A DNA stretch of 64,000 nucleotides from Lachnoanaerobaculum sanguinis (GCF_033242365.1 NZ_BTHK01000004.1:62001-126000), one strand, 5' to 3'. Counted from the stretch's first letter, positions 9,112-19,036 are shown. The notes: generated by a model not told the origin, from the letters alone. Numbers and translations: made by a program.

Positions 9112-10517
9112 TACATCCATCTCCAACCTTGATAATACTTATTTTTACAGCTCTTTTTATTCTGCTTTACAAATCCCAATGAAAATCCGTCTACACATAC
9201 AAGTCTGATTCCCATATATTCGTCATCCGCTTCTATGGTTTCACCCTTTAAATACTTTATTACTCTTTCGTCCGTTGCGCTTAAGTTTAAAGGATTTTCC
9301 CATTCATCAAACTTTATATTCATTGCCAATGCCTGAAAAGGCTCAAATCTGTTCTTTTTTATCTCACCAAGCAGCAGGCCGGTTCTTATATAGTGTAAAC
9401 TCTTATCTATCAAAGCATCCTTTGGAAGATAGTATGCATAATCCTTATTTATAAAGATTCTCTCATAATCCCAGTCTCTTTTTATTTTTCCAAGAAACTC
9501 AAATAATTCTTCCGGAAGCTTCGGTGATTTTCTTTTCTTTTTATCTTTTGTTTTATTTTCATTTTTTTCAACGGCTCTATCATCTTTTTTAAGCCTTGCT
9601 ACAAAATGTCCTTCTCCCTTTATCTTGTGTGGGAAAAGTCTTATTGTTCCCGGCAAAATTTTAGACTCTTCAAATCCGAAATCCGGCTTTATTTTATCTA
9701 TTTTAAAGTCAGGATGATTTTCTAAAAACTCCGATAAGCTTCCCTCATCTTCCACTTTAGAATATGTACATGTGGAATATACCAAGGTTCCGCCGGGCTT
9801 TAACATCTTCGCAGCCTCGTTTAATATACTGACCTGTAATCCTGTGAAAAACTCCGGACCCCTTCCAAGATATGCCCTAAAAACAGCACTGTCACGCCTG
9901 AACATACCCTCACCGGAACATGGTGCGTCCACTATTATCTTATCAAAATATTCAATATACACCTTAGAAAGATTCTTCGGATCCTCATTTGTTATCAAAA
10001 CATTGTCAATTCCGCTGACCTCAATATTTTTTTGAAGCGCTTTTACTCTGGAAGCCGAAAAATCATTTGATACCAATAAACCTTCACCTTGAAGATATGA
10101 TGCTGCCTGTGTCGATTTTCCTCCCGGAGCGGCACAAAGATCAAGCACCTTATCTCCCGGTTTTATACCTGCCACCATTGCAGGTGTCATAGCTGAAGGC
10201 TCCTGTATATAATAAAGCCCTGCAAAATAATACGGATTTTTAGATATACTCTTTATTTTTTCAATATTACTTAAAGAAGGTGTTGTCAGTACTCCCTTTT
10301 CTTCTTCAAAGTAAAATCCCTCTTTGACCCACGGAATCTCTTTAAAATCTCTGTCAAGAATCTCTTTAAGTTTTTCCTTGGTAAGCTTTAATAAATTTGT
10401 TCTGATACCTACATAAGGCTTTTCATCCAGAGATTTGATATATGCATCATAATCTCCTTCTAAAAGCTCCTTCATGGCATCTACATAGGACTTCGGTAAA
10501 TCCTTTTCCTGTATCAT
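9111..10517 (-). CDS. 16S rRNA m5C methyltransferase, RsmF/NOP2 type
   Basis: A 468-residue class I SAM methyltransferase of the NOL1/NOP2/Sun family. The SAM site VLDLCAAPGGKSTQ lies near residue 125, the DAPCSGEGMF motif (proline-cysteine of motif IV) near 195, and STCTYSKVEDEG (catalytic Cys of motif VI) near 245. A charged linker at about 315-335 leads to a C-terminal RNA-binding extension as in RsmF/YebU. The usual target is cytosine C5 in 16S rRNA. First gene of a long operon, behind a terminator that ends the previous unit. Confidence 0.85.
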   Translation of the reverse strand: MIQEKDLPKSYVDAMKELLEGDYDAYIKSLDEKPYVGIRTNLLKLTKEKLKEILDRDFKEIPWVKEGFYFEEEKGVLTTPSLSNIEKIKSISKNPYYFAGLYYIQEPSAMTPAMVAGIKPGDKVLDLCAAPGGKSTQAASYLQGEGLLVSNDFSASRVKALQKNIEVSGIDNVLITNEDPKNLSKVYIEYFDKIIVDAPCSGEGMFRRDSAVFRAYLGRGPEFFTGLQVSILNEAAKMLKPGGTLVYSTCTYSKVEDEGSLSEFLENHPDFKIDKIKPDFGFEESKILPGTIRLFPHKIKGEGHFVARLKKDDRAVEKNENKTKDKKKRKSPKLPEELFEFLGKIKRDWDYERIFINKDYAYYLPKDALIDKSLHYIRTGLLLGEIKKNRFEPFQALAMNIKFDEWENPLNLSATDERVIKYLKGETIEADDEYMGIRLVCVDGFSLGFVKQNKKSCKNKYYQGWRWM

Positions 10518-10549
10518 ATATACCTCAATCTAAATCAATCTTATTACGC

Positions 10550-10579
10550 AAAAAAGGGCTTGTTGCAAGCAACAGCCCC
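10550..10579 (-). terminator. rho-independent terminator after the coiled-coil gene
   Basis: On the minus strand a GC-rich stem (GGGCTGTTGC paired with GCAACAAGCCC) closes on a short loop and runs into TTTTTT. It lies just after the stop at 10584 and separates the coaD unit from the methyltransferase operon. Confidence 0.85.
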
Positions 10580-10583
10580 ATAA

Positions 10584-11249
10584 TTATTCCTGTGTATTCT
10601 GATCTGCCGGAACAATACTGGTTGCAAGTTCCTGTCTGTTCTTATCGATCTCTCCTGTATAAAATTGCAATGAACTCAAATATTGATTGAATCTGTTCTG
10701 ACTCTCAATCATTGTCCCCGAGATTATTCCCTGAAGACTTTGAAGCAACTCATCGGTATAAGATATAGCCGCCTGTCTGACACTGTTGGCCTCATTTCTT
10801 GCGTCATATACAATATTGTTGGCTTCCATTCTTGCATATTCCAATATTTTATCGGATTCCGCATATGCAGTCTGCATAATCTGATTTTCATTTACAAGTT
10901 GTGACTTTAACTTGTTTGCCTCGTTCATTATTGCATCAGACTCTTTTCTTGCGCTCAGAACAATTGCATCAGCCTTTCTCTTTGCCTCATCCCTTATGGA
11001 ATTGCTTTGAATATTTGCATCGAGTATAAGCTTCTCAGCTCTGTTTTTTGCATCTGTTAAAATGCTGTCCTTATTGCTGATAACTTTTTGTGACTGTGTG
11101 ACCTCCTCAGGTATCTCCTGTCTCAACTCGTTCAATAAGGCTATAAATTCTTCTTTATTTACCTTTATTATTGAATTGGACAGTGCAACGGTTTTACACC
11201 TCTCCACAAATTCTTCTATCTCAGTTATCACCTGTTCAATTCTACTCAT
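10584..11249 (-). CDS. coiled-coil protein, DivIVA/ATPase-subunit-H-like
   Basis: A 221-residue, highly charged, mostly helical protein. The middle (about 65-175) is a long coiled coil rich in Ala, Glu, Lys and Asn with repeated DA(K/R)NEA-type heptads. It has no membrane segment. Such proteins beside coaD in Clostridia are often annotated as ATPase or DivIVA-like. The start overlaps the end of coaD by 8 bp. A role in cell shape or division is only a guess from DivIVA-like composition. Confidence 0.65.
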   Translation of the reverse strand: MSRIEQVITEIEEFVERCKTVALSNSIIKVNKEEFIALLNELRQEIPEEVTQSQKVISNKDSILTDAKNRAEKLILDANIQSNSIRDEAKRKADAIVLSARKESDAIMNEANKLKSQLVNENQIMQTAYAESDKILEYARMEANNIVYDARNEANSVRQAAISYTDELLQSLQGIISGTMIESQNRFNQYLSSLQFYTGEIDKNRQELATSIVPADQNTQE

Positions 11250-11745
11250 GATCTCTCCTCAAACCTTTTTCAATCAGTCTTTTCGTTACCATTTCTCTGA
11301 TATGGTCTCTTACAAAATGACTGATATCTCCATTATATACCGCAATTTCCTTAACAATACTTGAACTCAAATATGAGTATTTCAAGCTTGAACTAAGAAA
11401 AACAGTTTCCAGATTCGGTGCAATTATTTTATTTGTCTGAGCCAATTGTAATTCATATTCAAAGTCTGTAATTACTCTAAGTCCTCTAACCAATATATTA
11501 CAATTTTGCTCATGTGCAAAATCCACCAATAATCCTGCAAATTCTAAAACTTCCACATTAGGCAAATGTCCCACTACACTTTTTATCATGTCCACTCTTT
11601 CAGCAGGTGTGAAAAGAGGATCTTTGGTGTTATTGATAAGTACTCCTACAATAAGCTTGTCAAACATCTTTGATGCTCTTTCAATAATATCGATATGTCC
11701 GTTAGTAATAGGATCAAAACTTCCCGGATAAATAGCTTTAGCCAT
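11242..11745 (-). CDS. coaD: phosphopantetheine adenylyltransferase
   Basis: A 167-residue enzyme that transfers AMP from ATP to 4'-phosphopantetheine in coenzyme A synthesis. The nucleotidyltransferase motif IYPGSFDPITNGHIDII (carrying TxGH) is at the N-terminus. LVRGLR and the C-terminal SSSLVKE-like segment (SSSIVKEIA) are conserved. I prefer the ATG at 11745, which has GAGG 6 nt upstream. The longer frame uses a GTG at 11751. It directly follows rsmD, a common pairing in Firmicutes. Confidence 0.95.
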   Translation of the reverse strand: MAKAIYPGSFDPITNGHIDIIERASKMFDKLIVGVLINNTKDPLFTPAERVDMIKSVVGHLPNVEVLEFAGLLVDFAHEQNCNILVRGLRVITDFEYELQLAQTNKIIAPNLETVFLSSSLKYSYLSSSIVKEIAVYNGDISHFVRDHIREMVTKRLIEKGLRRDHE

Positions 11746-11747
11746 AG

Positions 11748-12302
11748 TCACCCTCGCTTATGCATAAAAATATGTTTATTAGACTTATACTCTTTGACCT
11801 TATCTATATACCAATCCTTTGATAAATGTGTGGTATCAGTCTTAAATTCTTCTTCAATTATAACCAATGTATGCTCATCAATCAATGTGGAATTTATTAA
11901 AATATCGAAACATTTATCTTCAAATCCCTTTTGATATGGCGGATCGATAAAAACAATATCAAATCTTTTGCCATGTGTTTTTATCTTTTCTAAATTTGCC
12001 TCAAAGCTTCCCTTTAGAATGGTAGCTTTATCTATCAGCTTTGTGTGCTCAAGGTTTTCTCTTATGCACCTTATAGCCTCTCTGTCTATATCACAAAAAT
12101 ATGCTTCTTTTGCGCCCCTGCTTAAGGCCTCAATACCTATTCCGCCGCTTCCGGCAAACAAATCAAGGAAGGTGGCGTTATAGAGTTCATTTGAAATCAT
12201 ATTAAATAATGTTTCTTTTATCTTATCGGTAGTAGGCCTTGTGGAAGTACCCTTTGGCGTTTTTAAAATAAGACTTCTTGCAGTTCCCGAAATTACTCTC
12301 AT
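11748..12302 (-). CDS. rsmD: 16S rRNA (guanine966-N2)-methyltransferase
   Basis: A 184-residue RsmD-family enzyme that methylates N2 of G966 in 16S rRNA. Seen: MRVISGTARS at the start, TRPTTDKIKETLFN, the SAM-binding LDLFAGSGGIGIEALSRGA, and the catalytic FIDPPYQKG near residue 120. The gene lies 3 bp after the L,D-transpeptidase stop and just before coaD. Confidence 0.95.
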   Translation of the reverse strand: MRVISGTARSLILKTPKGTSTRPTTDKIKETLFNMISNELYNATFLDLFAGSGGIGIEALSRGAKEAYFCDIDREAIRCIRENLEHTKLIDKATILKGSFEANLEKIKTHGKRFDIVFIDPPYQKGFEDKCFDILINSTLIDEHTLVIIEEEFKTDTTHLSKDWYIDKVKEYKSNKHIFMHKRG

Positions 12303-12305
12303 TTA

Positions 12306-13865
12306 TTACTGTCCTATTTCAACAGCGGATTTGATTTCTCCTGCCTGTGTAGTGTCACCTATAGGCTCTACAGTAGCCTCTGTCGCACTGCTCTCACTTG
12401 AAGATGAGGATTCTGTAGGTGCAGGAGCGGCGACAGTCGGTGCCAAATTATAGCAAAGTACAGGAAAACCGCTGTCAACGTAATCGTATAATTGCTTTGC
12501 TATTGCAGGAGGAAGGTTTACACAACCGTGTGAACCTGAAGTCCTGTATATTTGACCTCCGAAAGCCGATCTCCACGGTGCATCATGAAAACCGATACCT
12601 CCGTTAAAAGGCATCCAATAATCTACCGGAGTTGAATATCCTTCACCCTTTAAAGTCGCATTTCTGGTCTTATAAGTAAGCGGGAATGCACCCGGAGGTG
12701 TAGTCCAGTTCTTTGCAACATTGCCCGATACAAAATCACTCTCAAGTACCTTTGAACCGTTCTTTATTACAAACATATGCTGAGTTGTAAGGTTTACTTC
12801 AACATATGAATTGCCGTAGTCATTCTCACCGTGTGAAGCCGCTTTTCTTGAGAACTCAGGTTCTCTCTTTGTGGTCTCACCTGCCTCGATAAGAGATTTT
12901 ATAGTTGCCTTTTCCTTTTCGGCATCAACTTTCCATCCGTATGATCCACCTGATATTGTTACAGTAGGACCGTAAGATGTCTTCAATGTTTTCGGCTTAC
13001 CTATAGTGTTATAAGCATTTGAAATTGTCTTTACAAATGAAGCAACTCCCTCATCCGATATATTTACAGATCCGTCACTGTTCACAGTTAACCATTTATG
13101 TATAGTATCGCCGTTCAAAACATTGAGCTTATCATATGAAATTCTGGCAGATATATACTTGTTCAGATTTGTAAGTGCAAGGTTAAGTGTAGGATCGTCC
13201 GATCTTTTTGCCGGCTTTTCATACAAGTCGTTTTCTTCATAGTCAAGATTTATATCATCGTTTAAAACGATGAGCTGACTCTTTATATACTCTTTTGCTT
13301 TCTTTACATCAAGTGTATTTCCCTCGACTTCAGGTATGATGGAGTATCCCGAACCCTGAACAAAATCGGAAATTTTAGCATCTACAGGCGCAACAAATTT
13401 GGACTCGTCAAACGCTCTCAGTTTTGAAACGGTATCCTCAAACTTGTTGTCATCCACCGTAAATGAGGATTTGATTTTCAAGTCCTTTTCACCGCTCATA
13501 TTTGCAATCCATGCCATACTGTTTTGCTGATGTAATAAATCCTCAAGTGAAGAGTCCTCAACAAAGGCAAGACCTACATCACTTCCCTTTATTATCTCAT
13601 CATTATTATCTCTTGATCTTATTTTACTCTCAAAATTATCTATCTGCTTGGACATCACCTGTCTGACTTCATCAACGGTTTTTTCCGAAGCATCTATGCC
13701 GTTTATTATTGTATGTGGGAAAAATTTTGTTCTGTAAGTGTTTGCTTTTACAGTATAGCAACCCGCTATGAATACAATTCCAAGCACCGCCACACCGAGT
13801 GCAAACTTATTTCCCTTCTTCTCTTTTTTACCTCTTTTTCTTGGTTCTTTTTTATTCTCAGCCAT
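12306..13865 (-). CDS. membrane-anchored L,D-transpeptidase (YkuD domain)
   Basis: A 519-residue peptidoglycan cross-linking enzyme. A Lys/Arg-rich cytoplasmic stretch (1-22) precedes one membrane segment (about 23-42), then a PG_binding_4-type region of two related modules (about 60-330), then the YkuD catalytic domain (about 350-480) with GIGFHDAPW and the active-site SHGCVN. The last 45 residues are a low-complexity Ala/Ser/Glu tail. It makes 3-3 cross-links outside the membrane by family analogy. The gene lies in the recG operon, 10 bp after recG. Confidence 0.9.
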   Translation of the reverse strand: MAENKKEPRKRGKKEKKGNKFALGVAVLGIVFIAGCYTVKANTYRTKFFPHTIINGIDASEKTVDEVRQVMSKQIDNFESKIRSRDNNDEIIKGSDVGLAFVEDSSLEDLLHQQNSMAWIANMSGEKDLKIKSSFTVDDNKFEDTVSKLRAFDESKFVAPVDAKISDFVQGSGYSIIPEVEGNTLDVKKAKEYIKSQLIVLNDDINLDYEENDLYEKPAKRSDDPTLNLALTNLNKYISARISYDKLNVLNGDTIHKWLTVNSDGSVNISDEGVASFVKTISNAYNTIGKPKTLKTSYGPTVTISGGSYGWKVDAEKEKATIKSLIEAGETTKREPEFSRKAASHGENDYGNSYVEVNLTTQHMFVIKNGSKVLESDFVSGNVAKNWTTPPGAFPLTYKTRNATLKGEGYSTPVDYWMPFNGGIGFHDAPWRSAFGGQIYRTSGSHGCVNLPPAIAKQLYDYVDSGFPVLCYNLAPTVAAPAPTESSSSSESSATEATVEPIGDTTQAGEIKSAVEIGQ

Positions 13866-13875
13866 ACTACTCCTA

Positions 13876-15927
13876 TTAAAGTGCTAACTTTTTATAATGT
13901 AAATCCATGTAGTTATTTATTCTTTCTTCAAGCTTTTTACTTTCTTCTTCCCCTATATTCTCGCTTTGCACCATATCCACAGCTTTTTTTGCCATCTCAA
14001 ATATATCATTGTCATTGTATATATCCGCAATTCCAAAATCAAGTTCTCCGCTTTGTGCAAGACCGAAAAGCTCTCCCGGGCCTCTTAAAACAAGATCCCT
14101 TGATGCAATATAAAATCCGTCATTAGAATTTCCAATGATTTCCAGTCTCTTTTTTGCAATATTTGAATTTGAAGTTCTGACAAATATGGCATAAGATTGT
14201 AATTCGCTTCTTCCGACTCTGCCTCGAAGCTGATGAAGAGTCGCAAGTCCGAACCTTTCAGCATTTTCAATCATAATAACTGTTGCATTAGGCACATCCA
14301 CACCAACTTCGATTACAGTTGTAGAAACTAAAATATCTATCTCTTTATTTACATACCGAGACATTATATCATCTTTTTCTTTCTGTTGCAGTCTCCCATG
14401 TAACACTTCTATCTTACAATTTTGTGAAAATTTATCTGCTATTTTCTTACTGTACTCTATTACATTCTCCGCCTCGATGTTCTCACTCTCTTCAACCATA
14501 GGACAGATTATATATGCCTGATGGCCTTTACCTATTTCAAGTGATATATGCCTGTAGGCTTTTTCCCTGTCATTTTCCGTAATAACAGCGTTCTTTATAG
14601 GTAATCTGCCCACAGGTTTTGTTTCTATAGTGGAAATATCCAGATCACCGTAAAGTATAATTGCAAGTGTCCTCGGTATCGGTGTAGCCGACATTACAAG
14701 TACATGAACATCCTCTCCCTTATCTGAAAGAGTTGTTCTCTGCCTTACACCGAAGCGATGCTGCTCATCTGTTACTACAAGTCCGAGATTTTTAAATTTT
14801 ACATCTTCTACAAGCAGAGCATGTGTACCTACTACAATATCTATCTCACCGGCTTCTATTTTTTCATAGACTGCCAAATGTTCTTTCTTTGTCATAGAAC
14901 CTGTTAGAATCCCTATTTTAGGAGGATTTTCCAATTTCTCCAAGGTCTCTGACATGGATTTAAAATGCTGTTTTGCCAAAACTTCGGTAGGCACCATAAC
15001 AACACCTTGAAAACCCGATTTTACAGCAATATATAGGCATATCAAAGCCACAACGGTCTTTCCCGAGCCTACATCTCCCTGTATCAATCTATTTGTAACC
15101 ACACCGCTTGACATATCGTTTAAAATTTCATCTATCACATTATTTTGTGAATCGGTGAGCTTAAACGGCAGAGTGGACTTTATTTCTTCTAAATATTTGA
15201 TTTCTTTTGATACTATATTTTTTGATTTTACTCTGAGCCTTTTATTTTTCAAAAGTTTCATTCCATATAAGAATCTGAAGAAATCATCAAAAGCCAGTCT
15301 TTTTTTAGATTCAAAAAGACTTGACTTACTTATAGGATCATGAATATTTCTTATTGCTTTATTTCTGTCTTCCAAGGAAAACTCTTTAAGTATGCTCTCA
15401 GGTAAATATTCTTCAAAATCCTTGTCATCTATATATTCAAAAGCCGATTTTATCAGCTTCTCCATTGCATTATTATTTATACCTGCCGTAAGTGCATATA
15501 TAGGCTTAAAACTGCCTATCTTCTTTTCATATTCATCTACGGTATAAATAGTAGGATGTTCAAGCGTATTCTTGCTTCTCTTTGAGAATTTCCCCACAAA
15601 AATATAGCTCTCCCCCTGCTTTAGAGTTGCCCTTAAGTATGGGGAGTTATACCATATTACATCTAATACATCAATAAAGTCTGTAACTTTCGTTACAGCT
15701 ATTTTTCTGTTTGGACCGGTAAGCGATATACTTTTAGTGATTGTAGCCTTTATAACTACTTCCTCATCCTTGTTTGCTTCTGAAATTTTTGTAGGAGCTT
15801 TGTATTCCAAATATCTTATCGGATAATGTTTCAAAAGATCTTTGACAGTCTTTATATCAAGCTTTTCCAAATATTCTGCTGTTTTTGCTCCTACGCCCTT
15901 TATATTTTTTACAGATATATCTATCAA
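13876..15927 (-). CDS. recG: ATP-dependent DNA helicase RecG
   Basis: A 683-residue branch-migration helicase that remodels stalled forks and Holliday junctions. The N-terminal wedge domain opens with IKGVGAKTAEYLEKL. Walker A GDVGSGKTVVA lies near residue 290, the DEQH box in VTDEQHRFGVRQR near 390, and QLRGRVGRSE near 580. Length is standard. The SD GGGAGG lies upstream of the ATG at 15927. A long hairpin sits in the short leader between fakA and this gene. Confidence 0.95.
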   Translation of the reverse strand: MIDISVKNIKGVGAKTAEYLEKLDIKTVKDLLKHYPIRYLEYKAPTKISEANKDEEVVIKATITKSISLTGPNRKIAVTKVTDFIDVLDVIWYNSPYLRATLKQGESYIFVGKFSKRSKNTLEHPTIYTVDEYEKKIGSFKPIYALTAGINNNAMEKLIKSAFEYIDDKDFEEYLPESILKEFSLEDRNKAIRNIHDPISKSSLFESKKRLAFDDFFRFLYGMKLLKNKRLRVKSKNIVSKEIKYLEEIKSTLPFKLTDSQNNVIDEILNDMSSGVVTNRLIQGDVGSGKTVVALICLYIAVKSGFQGVVMVPTEVLAKQHFKSMSETLEKLENPPKIGILTGSMTKKEHLAVYEKIEAGEIDIVVGTHALLVEDVKFKNLGLVVTDEQHRFGVRQRTTLSDKGEDVHVLVMSATPIPRTLAIILYGDLDISTIETKPVGRLPIKNAVITENDREKAYRHISLEIGKGHQAYIICPMVEESENIEAENVIEYSKKIADKFSQNCKIEVLHGRLQQKEKDDIMSRYVNKEIDILVSTTVIEVGVDVPNATVIMIENAERFGLATLHQLRGRVGRSELQSYAIFVRTSNSNIAKKRLEIIGNSNDGFYIASRDLVLRGPGELFGLAQSGELDFGIADIYNDNDIFEMAKKAVDMVQSENIGEEESKKLEERINNYMDLHYKKLAL

Positions 15928-15949
15928 GCCTACCTCCCTACAAAGTTTT

Positions 15950-15987
15950 AACTAGGTCGCCAAATCAGATATTTGACAGACCTAGTT
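15950..15987. promoter_or_regulatory. large hairpin between fakA and recG
   Basis: AACTAGGTC (15950-15958) pairs perfectly with GACCTAGTT (15979-15987), and an inner CAAAT/ATTTG pair extends the stem. In the direction of transcription (minus) the hairpin is followed by AAAACTTT rather than a T-run, so it is not a canonical terminator. It could be a weak terminator, a processing site or a protein operator in the recG leader. Confidence 0.5.
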
Positions 15988-15997
15988 ATTAAAAATC

Positions 15998-17653
15998 TTA
16001 TTCTACAGATATGAAATAGTAGTAAACAGGCTGTCCTCCAAAATGTAATTCAAACTCTACATTCTCATATTTGCCAACCAATTCATCGCATAACTTGGTA
16101 GCATCCTCTTCACTTACTTCCTCGCCATAGTAAAGGCATACCAATTCACTTGAATCATCAATCATATTGGCAAGTGCCTTGTCTACAGCTGAATCAATGC
16201 TCTTATCTACACCTATTATTCCACTGTCTCCCAATGCCATAACATCATTTTCATGTATTTCAACATCGTCTATAGTGGTATTCCTTACCGCATAGGTAAT
16301 CTGTGCAGACTTCACATTTGAAATCTCTTCAGTAGCATTTTCAAGATTTTCCTCAGCGTTTCTGTCCTCTGAAAGACTTATCATCGCTGTGATTCCCTGA
16401 GGAATAGTCTTGGTAGGTATTACTACAACCTTCTTATCTTCCACTATCTTAGCCGCCTGCTCAGCCGCCAAAATAATATTTTTATTATTAGGTAATATAT
16501 ATATAGTTTCGGCGTTCAAATGCTCTACGGCATTCAGGATATCCTCTGTACTCGGATTCATTGTCTGTCCGCCTTCAACAACCACATCAACTCCTATTTC
16601 TTTAAATATTGATGTAAGACCGCTACCTGCACTGACGCTTATAACTCCCATTTTCTTTTTCTGCTTTTGAGATTCAAGGATTTGATCAACTCCTTTGATA
16701 ACTCTCTCTCTATGCTCTTCACGCATATTATCAATCTTAAGATTGGTAAGCTCACCAAAGGTCAATCCTCTTTGAATAGCCAATCCCGGATCGTTTGTAT
16801 GCACATGAATCTTAACCACTTCATCATCAGCTACACATACAAGTGAATCACCGATTGAAGTAAGGAATTCTTTAAACTCCTCCTCATCCTTATCTGTAAA
16901 TTCCTTATTTAAATTTACAATAAACTCTGTACAGTATCCGAACTTGATATCCGAAGTATCGATATCCTCTCTTGCGGCACCGTTTGCACTGCTCTCAGAC
17001 TTTGTCGAAAGTACCACATCGCCAAGCTCTATCACATTTCCCTTAAGGCCTTCAAGTATACCGTGAAGTATAACCATAAGTCCCTGACCGCCTGAGTCTA
17101 CCACTCCGGCTTTCTTCAGTACAGGCAACATCTCAGGTGTTTTCTTTAAAGTCTCATCACCATAGGCCAATACAGCTTCCAAAAATGCGATAATATCATC
17201 ATATTCATCATGTATTTCAAGGGCCTTTTCACCCATTGCTCTTGCAACTGTAAGTATTGTACCCTCTTTCGGCTTCATTACCGCCTTATATGCAGTCTCA
17301 CTTGCCTTATCAAATGCAAGTGCAATTTCAAACACATCTACAACAGGTGATTCCTTTAATATCTTGGCTGCACCTCTAAAAAGCTGTGAAAGTATAACAC
17401 CTGAGTTTCCTCTGGCACCACGTAATGATCCCTGTGCTATTGCCTTACACATAGATGCAATGTCATCGCCTTCTTCAGCCGCCAATGTCTTTGCCGCCGA
17501 CATTATTGTCATTGTCATATTTGTACCGGTATCTCCGTCAGGAACCGGGAACACATTCAGTTCATTTATCCATTCTTTTTTTGCTTCTAAGCTTTTTGCT
17601 CCTGTTATAAAAGCACTCTTTAGTGATTGTGCATCAATCTGCTCTAGACTCAC
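15998..17653 (-). CDS. fakA: fatty acid kinase FakA (DAK2/DhaL domain)
   Basis: A 551-residue kinase (YloV family) that phosphorylates fatty acids held on FakB/DegV partners for incorporation into phospholipid. The N-terminal DAK2/DhaL ATP-binding domain shows FPVPDGDTGTNM (residues about 30-41) and GARGNSGVILSQ. A middle domain contains CTEFIVN and KIHVHTNDPG. The C-terminal part is the YloV-specific domain. It follows asp23 after 12 bp, the usual Firmicutes pair. No fakB gene is in this window. Confidence 0.9.
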   Translation of the reverse strand: MSLEQIDAQSLKSAFITGAKSLEAKKEWINELNVFPVPDGDTGTNMTMTIMSAAKTLAAEEGDDIASMCKAIAQGSLRGARGNSGVILSQLFRGAAKILKESPVVDVFEIALAFDKASETAYKAVMKPKEGTILTVARAMGEKALEIHDEYDDIIAFLEAVLAYGDETLKKTPEMLPVLKKAGVVDSGGQGLMVILHGILEGLKGNVIELGDVVLSTKSESSANGAAREDIDTSDIKFGYCTEFIVNLNKEFTDKDEEEFKEFLTSIGDSLVCVADDEVVKIHVHTNDPGLAIQRGLTFGELTNLKIDNMREEHRERVIKGVDQILESQKQKKKMGVISVSAGSGLTSIFKEIGVDVVVEGGQTMNPSTEDILNAVEHLNAETIYILPNNKNIILAAEQAAKIVEDKKVVVIPTKTIPQGITAMISLSEDRNAEENLENATEEISNVKSAQITYAVRNTTIDDVEIHENDVMALGDSGIIGVDKSIDSAVDKALANMIDDSSELVCLYYGEEVSEEDATKLCDELVGKYENVEFELHFGGQPVYYYFISVE

Positions 17654-17665
17654 AAAAAATCCTCC

Positions 17666-18025
17666 TTAGTCTATTATTCGTACACCTTCTACGAATATAT
17701 TTATTTTCTTTACTTCCATTCCGGTAAACTTCTCCGCCTTATACTGGATAGTCTCTATTAGATTTTGAGTTATAGCACTTATGCTAAGTCCATACGCAAC
17801 TATGATATGGAAATCCAAAATCAACTTATTATCCTCTATTTTTACACTGATGCCCTTTGTGAGATTTTCTCTCTTCAAAAGCCTTGATATACCGTCTGTT
17901 ACAGAAACTGCCGCCATACCAACTATACCGAAGCATTCAACCGCCTGTATTCCTACATAGAATGCTATAACATCCGGATTTATGCTTATCTGACCAAGAT
18001 TTGTATTGATTTGACCTTTGTTCAT
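17666..18025 (-). CDS. Asp23/Gls24 family envelope stress protein (YloU-like)
   Basis: A 119-residue Asp23-family protein. The core GQISINPDVIAFYVGIQAVE and the later VKIEDNKLILDFHIIVAYG / IAQNL-type segment are family features. No signal peptide. The ATG at 18025 is preceded by GGAGG at 5 nt, whereas the longer frame would begin at a TTG at 18037. It heads the fakA-recG unit. Members are associated with the cell envelope and alkaline stress, but the exact role is unclear. Confidence 0.85.
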   Translation of the reverse strand: MNKGQINTNLGQISINPDVIAFYVGIQAVECFGIVGMAAVSVTDGISRLLKRENLTKGISVKIEDNKLILDFHIIVAYGLSISAITQNLIETIQYKAEKFTGMEVKKINIFVEGVRIID

Positions 18026-18313
18026 ATAACCCTCCAATCATTTTATCGTCAAAAGACTTTATACTGTGGTCCTGCCACTTAACTATGAAAGAGTAAATAC
18101 TTTTCGTAGTTTTATAGATATTTTTAATATCTCCCAAATATGCTATTGAGGTCCATAACACATCTAAGATATTTAATCATAACATTTTTTTATAATAAAG
18201 ACAATGCAAGCTTTTATTTTGCCAAATCGATTATAATAAAATCAGTGTAAATTTTTACTCCACAATATGATTTTTGTAGTACAATAGATACATCATTTTT
18301 TAGAAGGTTTTTT
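18026..18313. other. divergent intergenic region asp23 / azlC
   Basis: About 290 bp with promoters expected for both directions. Visible: a TACAAT -10-like hexamer at 18280-18285 for azlC without a clear -35, an inverted repeat AGATATT/AATATCT at 18116-18132, and a GTGG/CCAC mini-palindrome near 18066-18078. No RNA gene or coding fragment is convincing here. Confidence 0.4.
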
Positions 18314-19036
18314 ATGGAGTATAAATTCAGCAAAAATAAAGATATTTTCTTTCTAGGTCTAAGAGACGGTATTCCGATTGCTCTCGGATACTTTGCCGTA
18401 TCATTTTCTCTTGGAATAATGGCTACAAAATCAGGGCTGTCTCCTTTTCAAGGACTAATAGCAAGTTTTCTAAACAATGCCTCAGCAGGAGAATATGCCG
18501 GCTTTTCAATGATTGCCGTATCTTCAACGTATATTGAAATCGCCGTTATTACTCTCATAGCAAACGCCAGATATCTTTTAATGAGTATTGCCATGAGCCA
18601 GAGAATAAGAAAGGATACACCTCTTCACCATATATTTATAATCGCACATATGCTGACAGATGAGGTCTTTGCCGTATCCATTGCAAGGCCCGGAGATATA
18701 AATCCGTACTACACTTTCGGTGTAATGCTTGTCGCCTCGCCTGCATGGTCATTCGGTACATTCTTCGGTGCAATAGCGGGAAATATATTGCCTGTAAGGT
18801 TGATTTCAGCTTTCAGCGTGGCGCTTTACGGAATGTTTATTGCCATAATAGTTCCTGCAGCAAAGTCTGATAAGATAATACTTACTTTGGTTATCATCAG
18901 CTTTTCACTCAGCTATATATTCTCCTTTGATTTTTTCCATATATCTGAGGGAATAAAAACAATACTTTTGACTGTGATAATATCTGCTCTCGGAGCAATA
19001 TTCTTTCCTTTAAAGAACGGAGTAGCCGATGAATAA
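18314..19036 (+). CDS. azlC: branched-chain amino acid exporter large subunit AzlC
   Basis: A 240-residue AzlC-family membrane protein with about seven hydrophobic segments. GIPIALGYFAVSFSLGIMA near residue 20 and NARYLLMS near residue 93 are family features. Together with AzlD it exports branched-chain amino acids in family members. SD AGAAGG 6 nt before the ATG. It overlaps azlD by 8 bp. Confidence 0.9.
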   Translation: MEYKFSKNKDIFFLGLRDGIPIALGYFAVSFSLGIMATKSGLSPFQGLIASFLNNASAGEYAGFSMIAVSSTYIEIAVITLIANARYLLMSIAMSQRIRKDTPLHHIFIIAHMLTDEVFAVSIARPGDINPYYTFGVMLVASPAWSFGTFFGAIAGNILPVRLISAFSVALYGMFIAIIVPAAKSDKIILTLVIISFSLSYIFSFDFFHISEGIKTILLTVIISALGAIFFPLKNGVADE

